In this document: in pieces, positions 25,451 to 33,824 of the stretch
Numbering within the stretch: the stretch's first letter is position 1
Layout: each line of letters starts with the position of its first letter
NCBI GenBank assembly: GCA_964516805.1
Contig: CAZEXI010000016.1
Span: 1-39,706 of the forward strand
Length of the DNA stretch: 39,706 nt
Origin: CAYSTL01 sp964516805
GTDB lineage: Archaea; Thermoplasmatota; Thermoplasmata; Halarchaeoplasmatales; Halarchaeoplasmataceae
Reading direction: 5' to 3'
The notes under the pieces: generated by a model
The model's input: the letters and a program-made list of their open reading frames with translations, nothing else
What the model was told of the DNA's origin: nothing
The model's database searches: none
Translations under genes and position numbers: made by a program

Positions 25451-27403
25451 ATGGCAGAAAAAGAAAGTCATATTGAATCAAGACTGGAAGGAGAGGATGT
25501 TTATCCACCCTCAGAAGATTTTAAAGAACAAGCTAACGTAAATGATCCCGATATATACGAATATGCAGAAAACAACTATGAAGAATTCTGGGCCGAATTC
25601 GCAGAAAGATTAGATTGGTACGAAGAATGGGATGAAGTCCTGAATTGGGATCCACCGCATGCAGAATGGTTTGTTAACGGGAAGATAAACGCTTCTTACA
25701 ATTGTGTTGATAGACATGTTGAAAATGGAAAAGGTGATAAAACAGCTCTGATCTGGGAAGGTGAACCAAAGGGAGAAACAAGAAAGTACACTTTTAAAGA
25801 ATTACAAGAAGAAGTATCAAAATTTGCTAACGGTCTAAAAGAGATGGGTGTCGGCAAAGGTGACATTGTCACATTCTATTTACCGATGATCCCTGAATTG
25901 GCTATTGGTCTATTAGCGTGTGCAAGAATAGGTGCACCCCACAGCGTTGTTTTCGGTGGTTTTTCACCAACTGCATTACGTGAGAGGATAAATGATGCAG
26001 AAGCGAAGGTCCTCGTCACAGCAGACGGTTACTACCGTAGAGGAAAGATAATAGAGATGTGGGAAAATGCTGAAGAAGGTCTTGAAAATGCTCCATCGAT
26101 CGAGAACGTAGTCGTGGTTGATAGAGCAGAGAGAAAAGATGTTGAGATAGATGAGGACAGAGATACGTACTATCATGATCTACTCGATAAACAATCTTCA
26201 GAATGTGAACCAGAAAAGATGGATGCAGAGGATATGCTCTTCTTGATGTACACCAGCGGTACAACCGGTAAACCAAAAGGTGTAGTTCATACTACAGGAG
26301 GATATCTAACGGGTACTTCTGCAACACACAAATGGGTATTCGATATCAAAGAAGACGATGTGTATTGGTGTACAGCAGATATCGGATGGATCACTGGACA
26401 CAGCTACATAGTTTACGGGCCTTTAGCCAACGGAACTACAACTGTTATGTACGAAGGTGCACCAGATACACCGACGAAAGATAGATTCTGGGAGATAGTT
26501 GAAAAATACGGTGTTACCAAGTTGTACACAGCACCAACGGCTATAAGGTTATTCATGAAATGGGGTAGAGAGTATCCAGATAAACATGATCTTTCAACCT
26601 TAGAGGTATTAGGAACCGTTGGAGAACCTATAAATCCAAAAGCATGGAAATGGTACAGAGATGTTATCGGTGGAGGAGAATGTCCGATAGTCGATACATG
26701 GTGGCAGACCGAGACTGGGATGATGTTGATCACACCTCTACCAGGTATAACTCCACTGAAACCAGGTAGTGCTACCAAACCATTCCCTGGGCTGGAAGCA
26801 GATGTTTTAGATGTAGAAGGAAAGAGCTTACCACCTAATCAAGGAGGATATTTGGTCCTTAAAAGACCATGGCCAGCGATGCTGAGGACTCTCTATAAAG
26901 AGCCAGATAGATATGTAAGTACATACTGGTCTGAATATGACGAGGAAACGTACTTTGCTGGTGACGGTGCAAGAATAGATGAAGACGGCTATTTCTGGGT
27001 AGTAGGTAGAATAGACGATGTATTGAACGTAGCTGGTCACAGATTGAGCACCATGGAGATGGAAAGCGCATTGGTGGATCATCCTGCAGTAGCAGAAGCA
27101 GCAGTAGTAGGAAGGCCAGATGAAGTCAAAGGGCAGGTACCGATAGCTTATGTAATATTAGAATCTGGAAGAGAGAGTTCAGACGAATTAGCAAAAGAAC
27201 TTAGAGCACATGTAGGAGATATTATTGGTCCGATAGGTAAACCAGCATCTGTAAGATTCATGGAGGACCTACCGAAGACAAGGTCCGGTAAAATCATGAG
27301 AAGGATACTGAAGAAACTCGAAAAGGGTGAAGAAGCAGGAGATACTTCAACACTGAGAAATCCAGATGTGGTAGAAGAGATACAGGGAAGAATAAACGAA
27401 TAA
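25451..27403 (+). CDS. acs: Acetyl-CoA synthetase (AMP-forming)
   Basis: Activates acetate to acetyl-CoA via acetyl-AMP. The 650-residue sequence has the whole Acs order: an N-terminal acidic segment, the P-loop MYTSGTTGKPKGVVHTTGG, YTAPTAIR, the adenine-binding WWQTETG, GDGARIDEDGYFWVVGRIDD at the hinge, and RSGKIMRR near the end with the catalytic Lys, which is a regulatory acetylation site in bacteria. Length matches family members. The ATG at 25451 follows AGGTG by six bases, while an in-frame GTG lies nine bases upstream. It implies acetate use or recycling. Apparently monocistronic. Confidence 0.96.
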   Translation: MAEKESHIESRLEGEDVYPPSEDFKEQANVNDPDIYEYAENNYEEFWAEFAERLDWYEEWDEVLNWDPPHAEWFVNGKINASYNCVDRHVENGKGDKTALIWEGEPKGETRKYTFKELQEEVSKFANGLKEMGVGKGDIVTFYLPMIPELAIGLLACARIGAPHSVVFGGFSPTALRERINDAEAKVLVTADGYYRRGKIIEMWENAEEGLENAPSIENVVVVDRAERKDVEIDEDRDTYYHDLLDKQSSECEPEKMDAEDMLFLMYTSGTTGKPKGVVHTTGGYLTGTSATHKWVFDIKEDDVYWCTADIGWITGHSYIVYGPLANGTTTVMYEGAPDTPTKDRFWEIVEKYGVTKLYTAPTAIRLFMKWGREYPDKHDLSTLEVLGTVGEPINPKAWKWYRDVIGGGECPIVDTWWQTETGMMLITPLPGITPLKPGSATKPFPGLEADVLDVEGKSLPPNQGGYLVLKRPWPAMLRTLYKEPDRYVSTYWSEYDEETYFAGDGARIDEDGYFWVVGRIDDVLNVAGHRLSTMEMESALVDHPAVAEAAVVGRPDEVKGQVPIAYVILESGRESSDELAKELRAHVGDIIGPIGKPASVRFMEDLPKTRSGKIMRRILKKLEKGEEAGDTSTLRNPDVVEEIQGRINE

Positions 27404-27431
27404 ACAACAAACCCTAATAAACAAACCCTTT

Positions 27432-28073
27432 TTATTTATTACAAATAAGCTGGTAGACCATACCCAGCATATTGCTTTTTTTTCTTTTTACATCAAAATC
27501 TTCAGAGAGTATTTTAGAAATAGGTCTGTCCATATGAGTTCTACCGAAGATTTTAGCAGAAAAACACATGGGGAAAAATAGTGGAAGATAAAATTTATTG
27601 ACAGGTTTACCAGTATCCAAGATTATCATCTTACCATCATCTTTGAGTAATCTTTTACATTCTTCAGAAGTTCTTCTTGGATCTGGAACAGTAGTAAATG
27701 TAAACGTTGCTATGATTCTATCAAAATTTTTATCAGGAAATCTAGAGTTCTGGATATCGTCATAAACGACTTTTACCTTATCATCTAGACTTTTTTTTCT
27801 AATTTTATCTTTTGTTTTTTTGATCATTCTCTTACTGATGTCTGTGCCTATCACTCTTCCGCTGTCAAGATATTCTGCTATCCAAGGTAATATCTCACCG
27901 GTTCCAGTTCCTACGTCTAATACTTTTTCATTCCCATCTAGTTCAAGAGCTTTCACTGCAGACTTTTTCCATCTTTTCTGAGGACCTGATATGATCGGTA
28001 TATTATCCAACATATCATAGAATGGAGTCCAAAAGTCATACCTGGAAGACACCTTATCTTGGTCAGACATCAT
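27432..28073 (-). CDS. UbiE/MenG-like class I SAM methyltransferase
   Basis: A 213-residue methyltransferase. Motif I VLDVGTGTGEILPWI binds SAM, then RVIGTDISKRMI, DDIQNSRFPDKNFDRIIATF and LLKDDGKMIILDTGKP. The opening SSRYDFWTPFYDMLDNI resembles the UbiE/MenG start (YD.....YD), so a quinone or lipid substrate is possible but not shown. It has two adjacent ATGs (28073 and 28070). It lies 50 bp downstream of the presenilin homologue on the same strand. MetK in the window supplies its cofactor. Confidence 0.82.
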   Translation of the reverse strand: MMSDQDKVSSRYDFWTPFYDMLDNIPIISGPQKRWKKSAVKALELDGNEKVLDVGTGTGEILPWIAEYLDSGRVIGTDISKRMIKKTKDKIRKKSLDDKVKVVYDDIQNSRFPDKNFDRIIATFTFTTVPDPRRTSEECKRLLKDDGKMIILDTGKPVNKFYLPLFFPMCFSAKIFGRTHMDRPISKILSEDFDVKRKKSNMLGMVYQLICNK

Positions 28074-28123
28074 ATCAGCTATCGTACTATAATACTAATA
28101 AAATTTGTTGATAGGAAAGAGTT

Positions 28124-29080
28124 TTACCAGGGTAATACGATCCCGAACGTATAGTTGTTATATACTGCGATATAGGTTAACATATAACCTAAAATTGCTC
28201 CAGAATTTAGGAATGGTAAACCAGCTTGTGGGTTTCCTTTCAACACGAATCTCATCAAAACGAGCATTCCACATACAGCACCGATTATAGATCCAGCTGC
28301 CACGACAAGAGGGGCTGATAGACCGAATATAATTCCACTAGGTAGATATATGCTAGCTGAAACTGCTAGAATCCCAGGTATAATAAAATCGCCGAGACCG
28401 ATGAACATGGCATCGCGCTTTTTACTTTTATCTTTGACTTCCTGCATTACTCCTTCTTTTTCTTTGAACTTATAATCAAGTTTCCTGGGTACTACCATCA
28501 TAACCGGTACTTTCATCTTCATGACTCCGTCTGCTAACGAGACCATGTGTTTTGTCTTGTACACTGATATGAAATCGTACACCGCTAGAACTATCAGCAG
28601 AACAAAAACAGGTAAAATATCAAGGCTGAAACCAAATATACCTGCGATTCCAGCGCCCATCACGACTGCTAGGGTATCTACAACGTACCATTCAGGATGT
28701 TTGTAAAGTAATGCTGTTAAAGCTATAGCCATAGCTACAGAAACGTAAAATGCCAAATCGAAACCTATCTTCTGTAAAATTGGTTCGTAACTGAAATAAA
28801 ATAATACGGGATAGAATACATAAAATAACGTTAATCCCACTACACCTAATATCATGTATTTTAGAAAATTACCTTTAGTGTATTTTAGAATAAGTAAAAG
28901 ACCTGCTGTAAAGAGGATAATGAAACCGATATAGATAAGAGGGTTCAAAGGATCGTTAGTATCTTCCCCAAAGGCCTTGTATTCACTAGGATAGGTATTG
29001 ACTACACCTATGGCCAATACATGAGTTATCACCATCATCAAGATTATGGCGATTACAGGAAGATACTTTTTCTTTATCAT
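28124..29080 (-). CDS. Presenilin-like aspartyl intramembrane protease
   Basis: A 318-residue membrane protein with about nine spans, of the archaeal presenilin/signal-peptide-peptidase family (DUF1119, peptidase A22). Catalytic Asp169 lies in YDFISVYKTKHMV and Asp231 in GLGDFIIPG. The substrate-gating PAL region appears as AGLPFLNSGAILGY (286-299), the archaeal variant. It would cut transmembrane helices inside the membrane; natural substrates in Archaea are unclear. It starts six bases after the aIF2 beta stop, so the two are likely cotranscribed. Confidence 0.9.
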   Translation of the reverse strand: MIKKKYLPVIAIILMMVITHVLAIGVVNTYPSEYKAFGEDTNDPLNPLIYIGFIILFTAGLLLILKYTKGNFLKYMILGVVGLTLFYVFYPVLFYFSYEPILQKIGFDLAFYVSVAMAIALTALLYKHPEWYVVDTLAVVMGAGIAGIFGFSLDILPVFVLLIVLAVYDFISVYKTKHMVSLADGVMKMKVPVMMVVPRKLDYKFKEKEGVMQEVKDKSKKRDAMFIGLGDFIIPGILAVSASIYLPSGIIFGLSAPLVVAAGSIIGAVCGMLVLMRFVLKGNPQAGLPFLNSGAILGYMLTYIAVYNNYTFGIVLPW

Positions 29081-29086
29081 CTATGA

Positions 29087-29749
29087 TTACCCGTTAGCGA
29101 GTTCTCCAAAGGCTAATGTTCCTTTGACATGGTTTATCTTGACTTTCACTTTGTCACCTTTTGTGGTCCCTGGGATGAAGATCGTGTATTTACCTTTTTT
29201 AGCTACACCATCACCTTCTTTACCGATATCCTGGATCATCAATTCGTAAGTTTTACCTTCCTCGATCTTATCTGATTTAGTAGATATCGAAGATTTCTTC
29301 TTCTTTCCTTTTATTGGACCGTGAGCACCACATGCATCACACCTCATTATTGTTACTCTACCTTCTTTAACAAGTCTAGTATCAGGTCGTCCGCATTCAG
29401 GACATAATACATATTTTTCCACGTAATCCTCAAGTTTATTCTCGATCTTTTTGGGACTTATTTTACCTTTGAAAACCACTCTTTCGTTCTCCCTTTCACC
29501 AGCTGTACCCAGCTCTCTTAGTAAATATTTGAGAACCTTTTCTGGATCTCTGTTAATCTTATCAACTATATCGTTAAAGTTTCTTAAAATGGTAGTATTA
29601 CCTTCTACCATTGCATCTACATCCGGTATCTGAAATCTTTCATGATGGGAAATTTCCTCTGGTAATTTTTCTCTAGCTCTATCTAGTAAATCATCATAAC
29701 CGTATTCATCTTCTGATTCTTCCTGTGAATTTGATGAATTCTCTGACAT
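29087..29749 (-). CDS. eif2b: Translation initiation factor aIF2 beta subunit with TRAM domain
   Basis: One subunit of the heterotrimer that brings initiator Met-tRNA to the small ribosomal subunit. Of 220 residues, about 20-110 form the aIF2 beta alpha-beta core (RFQIPDVDAMVEGNTTILRN, LLRELGTAG). Cys116, Cys119, Cys137 and Cys140 form the zinc ribbon (CPECG...CDACG). Residues 160-218 are a TRAM RNA-binding domain (MIQDIGKEGDGVAKKGKYTI). The TRAM fusion is known in haloarchaea and some other euryarchaea. It lacks a strong ribosome site and seems to start a transcript continuing into the presenilin gene. Confidence 0.95.
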   Translation of the reverse strand: MSENSSNSQEESEDEYGYDDLLDRAREKLPEEISHHERFQIPDVDAMVEGNTTILRNFNDIVDKINRDPEKVLKYLLRELGTAGERENERVVFKGKISPKKIENKLEDYVEKYVLCPECGRPDTRLVKEGRVTIMRCDACGAHGPIKGKKKKSSISTKSDKIEEGKTYELMIQDIGKEGDGVAKKGKYTIFIPGTTKGDKVKVKINHVKGTLAFGELANG

Positions 29750-29901
29750 GTTGATGAGATAATTGAATATGGTTTAAAAAGGTATTGGTTTATGATGTTA
29801 CTTGTGATATCTACTTATTTAACTTTGATATAATGGCTTTAGAAAAAAGATATGTATTTAAATATATCAAGAAAAAGGAAAGTGTTTTTAGGAATAATTT
29901 T

Positions 29902-30276
29902 TCACTCGTACTTAGTATAGAATCCTTTGGTCATTAAAACGAAATCTCTTTTCTCGTAAGCGTTTTCTGGTACCTGAAATGGCACGTCAAATTTTACTGT
30001 ACATGATTCTCCTGGTACAAGATGCATGACTGCGTTATCGTCCTCTGTTAGGCTTTTGTTCAGATACTTTGTATTTCCATCTATATCATGCCTTCACTTT
30101 GTACCCTTCATACTTCTGCATATAGTCCATATATTTCTTTTAATATGAATCGGGATCCTCGAACTTCACAGTTGTACTTGTGTGAGAACAAATTAACATA
30201 TTACTATTAGATCCACATATGATTATCTCTTTTCTAACTAAAACATCGTTGAAATACCTATGATTTTATCAATCAT
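29902..30276 (-). pseudogene. Recently decayed gene of unknown family
   Basis: No intact frame spans this 375-bp stretch, but joining frames gives a coherent protein of about 120 residues. It starts ATG at 30276 (MIDKIIGISTMF, then TAG). A frame shift leads to VLVRKEIIICGSNSNMLICS and on to KFEDPDSY, followed by TAA. In the same frame KKYMDYMQKYEGYKVK follows. A second shift gives HDIDGNTKYLNKSLTEDDNA and then VPGESCTVKFDVPFQVPENA, ending KGFYTKYE and TGA at 29902. A TTTAATATAA box lies about 26 bp before the ATG. The rest of 29750-30435 is AT-rich and shows nothing else. Family not recognised. Confidence 0.7.
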
Positions 30277-30435
30277 CTTCTCAGAATATGGTTTATATTA
30301 AATATTTAAATAATTACTTTTCAAAAAACAAATATTTGATACTTGTAGCGAAAGAAACATGTTTTTCATTTACAGCGTTAAAAGTGATCCTTAGGAATAG
30401 TTATTTATATCTTTTATCAGCTATCCATAGATACT

Positions 30436-30885
30436 ATGTATGATAGAGTAATATTACCCACAGATGGTTCAAAAAATGCTATGAGAGGAGTGGAAGAAGG
30501 ACTTGAGATGGCTAAATCTTTAGGTGTCAAAGCTGTAGGTATATATGTTGTAAATACTTCAGAATATGAAGGTCTTCATCATTCAAGCATCAAAGAATCA
30601 GCAAAAAGCGGTATGAAATCAACAGGGCATGAAGCTCTAGATAAGATAGAGGAGATCGCCGATGAGTTAGGAGTCGAGCTTGAAAGGAAGATATTAGAAG
30701 GAAAACCTTATGAACAGATAGCTGCAGCTGCAAAAGATACAGACATCATTTACATAAGCAGTCATGGACTTTCTGGATTCACTAAATTATTCATGGGAAG
30801 TACTACTGAAAGAGTTATCAAAAATGCTGAAGCAACAGTAGCAGTAGTAAAAGGAAAATACACTGTTACAGAAGAGAAAGAGTAA
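30436..30885 (+). CDS. Universal stress protein (UspA family)
   Basis: A 149-residue cytoplasmic protein: YDRVILPTDGSKNAMRGVEE at the start, VGIYVV, KILEGKPYEQIAAAAKDTDI, and the nucleotide-loop region SSHGLSGFTKLFMGSTTERV. The loop follows the ATP-binding pattern G-x2-G-x9-G(S/T), except that the first G is Ser; ATP binding is therefore likely but not certain. TTTATATC lies about 32 bp before the ATG, which suits a leaderless message. It is convergent with the L10e gene. Confidence 0.92.
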   Translation: MYDRVILPTDGSKNAMRGVEEGLEMAKSLGVKAVGIYVVNTSEYEGLHHSSIKESAKSGMKSTGHEALDKIEEIADELGVELERKILEGKPYEQIAAAAKDTDIIYISSHGLSGFTKLFMGSTTERVIKNAEATVAVVKGKYTVTEEKE

Positions 30886-30890
30886 AAAAC

Positions 30891-30918
30891 GATTAAAAAA
30901 GAAAATTTTTTTTTAATC
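30891..30918. terminator. Bidirectional hairpin terminator (usp / L10e)
   Basis: GATTAAAAAA, a short loop, and a run of nine T then AATC form a near-perfect inverted repeat between the two converging genes, overlapping the L10e stop codon. Confidence 0.65.
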
Positions 30919-31419
30919 TTTTAATTTCTTATTTTTTCTGCACGGAGTGGGTAATTTCATCGATGCTTTTCTTAGAGCCTCTTTAGCAACATCTTCGTGT
31001 TCTTCATCTACCCATACCTTGATTATATCCTGCATACTTTTTACTCTAGCTGCATTACCTACTTTTTTACCGAAGGCTCTTCTCATACCTTCAGATAATC
31101 TGTCTGCACCTGCACCTGTAGCCTGTTTATTTTCTCTTAGTACTTGATGTGGATAAATCAAAATCTTAGCTTTGAAGTTTTGTTCTCCCAGATTCTTGGT
31201 TAAAACTCTTGTGAGTGTAACACGAGCAGCTTCGAGAGCACCGTCTTTTATCTGGCATTTTTCCTCTGCTACCAGAGTCATCTCTAAATCAAATTCAGCA
31301 TTACGATTACCCATTGTAAATTGACCTACTTTCAAATGTGGTATACCGCCGATGTATTCCTTTCGGGTATACGCCTGGCCCTTTACTTCTCTGTACATAC
31401 TGCCTGGTTTCTGTGCCAT
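30913..31419 (-). CDS. rpl10e: Large-subunit ribosomal protein L10e (uL16)
   Basis: A 168-residue protein of the archaeal/eukaryotic L10e family, equivalent to bacterial L16, near the tRNA-binding face of the large subunit. It begins AQKPGSMYREVKGQAYTRKE and continues YIGGIPHLKVGQFTMG, KILIYPHQVLRENK, and ATGAGADRLSEGMRRAFGK. The start is the ATG at 31419; the frame extends eight codons upstream to a GTG, but that part (CCCKSDI) is not family-like. AAGTGAT precedes the ATG and TATAAATAC lies about 33 bp upstream. It is apparently alone, outside a ribosomal operon. Confidence 0.96.
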   Translation of the reverse strand: MAQKPGSMYREVKGQAYTRKEYIGGIPHLKVGQFTMGNRNAEFDLEMTLVAEEKCQIKDGALEAARVTLTRVLTKNLGEQNFKAKILIYPHQVLRENKQATGAGADRLSEGMRRAFGKKVGNAARVKSMQDIIKVWVDEEHEDVAKEALRKASMKLPTPCRKNKKLKD

Positions 31420-31506
31420 AATATCACTTTTGCAACAACACACTGTATTTATATGTTTTTCCCTTTAAACTTCTAATTGTAATAAAGACGGGCATATTGT
31501 AAAAAA

Positions 31507-31551
31507 TTATATATATTAATATTTTTATTTAGTATGTTAGAGGAGGAAAAT
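31507..31551 (+). promoter_or_regulatory. Heliorhodopsin promoter and ribosome site
   Basis: TTATATATATTAAT (31507-31520) is a TATA-like box. AGGAGG (31541-31546) lies five bases before the ATG at 31552. Together they favour transcription starting near 31535 and translation from 31552 instead of the ATG at 31534. Confidence 0.6.
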
Positions 31552-32316
31552 ATGCCCGATGAAGAAAAAAAGTTTGAAAATCTGAGAAAATTCAATGGGG
31601 TTATGGCAGTGTTACACTTTATACAGGGGGTTTTGATGTTATACTTGAGCACGGATTTTGCTATATCTATAACGACTTCTTATATGCAAGGACCACCAGG
31701 AACTGAAGCCATGGGTACAAACGTACTTTTTGATCTGCAGTTAGGTCCAGCAGTGGCAGCATTTCTGTTCATATCAGCGATAGCACATTTTTCACTTTCT
31801 ACTTTTGGTTATAAGTGGTATGTAAAAAATCTGAAGGAACACATCAATAAGGCTAGATGGGTTGAATATTCATTCAGCAGCTCATTGATGATAGTCATCA
31901 TTGCTATGCTGGTTGGAATCACTGATATCGGCTTTCTTGCAGTGATTTTCATTGTGAACGCATCTATGATCCTATTCGGATGGTTGATGGAATCGTATAA
32001 TCAGAAAACAGAAAAAACAGTCTGGACACCATTCATATTTGGTTGTATCGCCGGTGCAGCACCGTGGATAGCCATATTGGTACGTTTGCTGACAGCTGTG
32101 TATGAATCTGGAGGAGATGTACCTAATTTCGTGATATATATCTTTATCTCTATAGGTATATTCTTTAATATATTTGCATTAAATCAGCTTCTTCAGTATA
32201 AAGAAGTGTGGAAATGGAAGGACTATCTATATGGCGAGAGGATGTATATCGTTTTGAGCTTGGTAGCTAAAACAGCTTTAGCTTGGCAGGTTTTCTCAGG
32301 AACACTAGTGGACTAA
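31552..32316 (+). CDS. Heliorhodopsin
   Basis: A seven-helix retinal protein of the heliorhodopsin family, which lies inverted in the membrane (N-terminus inside) and is not a known ion pump. The 254 residues align along their length with family motifs: FNGVMAVLHFIQG, MQGPPGTEAMG, ARWVEYSFSSSLMIV, VNASMILFGWLME, FIFGCIAGAAPWIAI and SLVAKTALAWQVFSGTL. Key residues are present: retinal-binding Lys240, counterion Glu105, and His22 and His79 of the inner cavity, equivalent to Lys241, Glu107, His23 and His80 of 48C12. From the ATG at 31534 numbers rise by six. No retinal-synthesis gene is visible. Probably monocistronic. Confidence 0.95.
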   Translation: MPDEEKKFENLRKFNGVMAVLHFIQGVLMLYLSTDFAISITTSYMQGPPGTEAMGTNVLFDLQLGPAVAAFLFISAIAHFSLSTFGYKWYVKNLKEHINKARWVEYSFSSSLMIVIIAMLVGITDIGFLAVIFIVNASMILFGWLMESYNQKTEKTVWTPFIFGCIAGAAPWIAILVRLLTAVYESGGDVPNFVIYIFISIGIFFNIFALNQLLQYKEVWKWKDYLYGERMYIVLSLVAKTALAWQVFSGTLVD

Positions 32317-32349
32317 AATTATTAAATAGATTAATACAAAACCATTTAA

Positions 32350-32362
32350 TTTTTTATTTTTT
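32350..32362 (+). terminator. T-rich terminator after heliorhodopsin
   Basis: TTTTTTATTTTTT follows the stop codon by about 34 bp, before the next gene's promoter. Confidence 0.4.
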
Positions 32363-32449
32363 AATCTAATGATATTCGGACATCATATTTTATATCTAAG
32401 TAAATTTTAAATATGGTGGGAATAATAATTGTAAAGAGGGTTAATTGTT

Positions 32450-33647
32450 ATGAGGAAGATAAAAACAATCTGGGTTTGCTTTTTGCTGGTGATACTTTCG
32501 ATTTCCCCACTAATAATCTCTGGATTTGCAGTAGCTGACAGTAATGATAGCAAAAATATTGACGCAGCTATTGTACTAGACAACTCAGGATCTATGTCTG
32601 ACTATATAAATTCGACATCTTATGATACAAAATGGGATAAAGCTGTAGAAGCGTCTAATGAATTTGTAAATAATATGAAGGACAAAGACAGGGCTTCTTT
32701 GTTTTGCTTTGGTACTCCAGACAATTCATCTTATCCGAACCAATATGTTGGTCCAGTTAAGAAAAGAGCTTTAACATACACAAATAAAGAAGGAAAAACA
32801 GAGTTAAAAAATTCTATTGAAAATCTAATGCCTGAAAGTAGTGATACGCCACTTTTTGATACTATTGGTTATTCGATGGATGATACTGTGGAAAATAAAC
32901 GCTCGTCTTCTCTTGGCGTAGTTATAGCCTTAACTGATGGATTGGATAATGAAAATTACAAATTTTATCCATCTCATGATTACAGAGAAAGAAAATACGT
33001 TGATAAAGTAGGTGGATACAGATATGGGCTACTTAACTCAGAACAACTTACATTCATAATAGGATTAGATTTGGACAGCAATGTTTATAGTAATCAATTA
33101 GAAAATATATCAAAAACATCTGGAGGGAATTATTATTCTACAGAAAATGCAAGTGAACTTGATGATGTATACGATGATATCGAGGATGAGATAGATGAGG
33201 AAAGAAGTGGAGATGAAAGTAATCTTCTGCTTTACCTGGGTATTTTAGGATTGATAGGTGCAATAACAGCTATTATTATTGCGGTCGTAGTAAAAAGAAA
33301 TAATAGAGGTTATCCAAGAGGGGCACCAGGACAGCAGTATCAACCTCGTGGTCAGCAACCTCAGCAGGGCAATCCACCGCCGAACAATCAACGAGGTGAT
33401 CAGCAGTATCAACCTCGTGGTCAGCAACCTCAGCAGGGCAATCCACCGCCGAACANNNNNNNNNNNNNNNNNNNNNNNNNNNNNNNNNNNNNNNNNNNNN
33501 NNNNNNNNNNNNNNNNNNNNNNNNNNNNNNNNNNNNNNNNNNNNNNNNNNNNNNNATCAACGAGGTGATCAGCAGTATCAACCTCGTGGTCAGCAACCTC
33601 AGAAATCCCAAGGCGAAAGACCTAGGCAAAATAATGAACAGAACTAA
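32450..33647 (+). CDS. Von Willebrand factor A membrane protein with Q/P-rich repeats
   Basis: A signal/anchor segment (about 5-28) is followed by a VWA domain (about 36-245) with the metal motif DNSGS at 44-48 and Thr/Asp in ALTDGLDN near 162. Next comes an acidic linker, one membrane span (about 258-281), then a tail of 23-residue repeats such as QRGDQQYQPRGQQPQQG followed by NPPPNN. The VWA domain should lie outside the cell and the tail inside, as in Bacillus-like VWA/BatA proteins, but no partner is known. A 100-base gap interrupts the repeats. The stop at 33645-33647 was placed by continuing the repeat frame after the gap. Next gene is a membrane thioredoxin. Confidence 0.82.
33332..33603 (+). 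repeat. 69-bp coding tandem repeat
   Basis: Identical copies of a 69-bp unit: an incomplete first copy from 33332, one from 33389 to the gap at 33456, and one from 33558 onward that diverges after 33603. The two gap flanks join in register, so the missing DNA is probably a whole number of 69-bp units. Confidence 0.9.
33456..33555. other. Assembly gap (100 N)
   Basis: Exactly 100 undetermined bases inside the repeats of the VWA gene. A gap of 100 would break the reading frame here, so the number is a placeholder. Confidence 0.95.
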
Positions 33648-33824
33648 AAATAATAACATCTTTACTTTTTTTATATTTTGTTCTACGTGTTATAAAAGTA
33701 AAAGTTACTCTAATTTTAATGGGATTAATTTTTCTCAATTATAAAGAAAGTTAGATCATTTCAAGCAAAAGATTATTAAAGGACTACTCCTGTTTATGTA
33801 ATATAATTACAAAACCGTGATATC

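Noticed and set aside
26413..26778. Minus-strand frame inside acetyl-CoA synthetase
   Set aside because: Antisense shadow of a strongly conserved enzyme with no start signals.
33245..33659. Repeated open frames on the minus strand and in another plus frame across the 69-bp repeat
   Set aside because: A 69-bp repeat stays open in several frames by arithmetic; only the plus frame continuing from the VWA domain has domain support.
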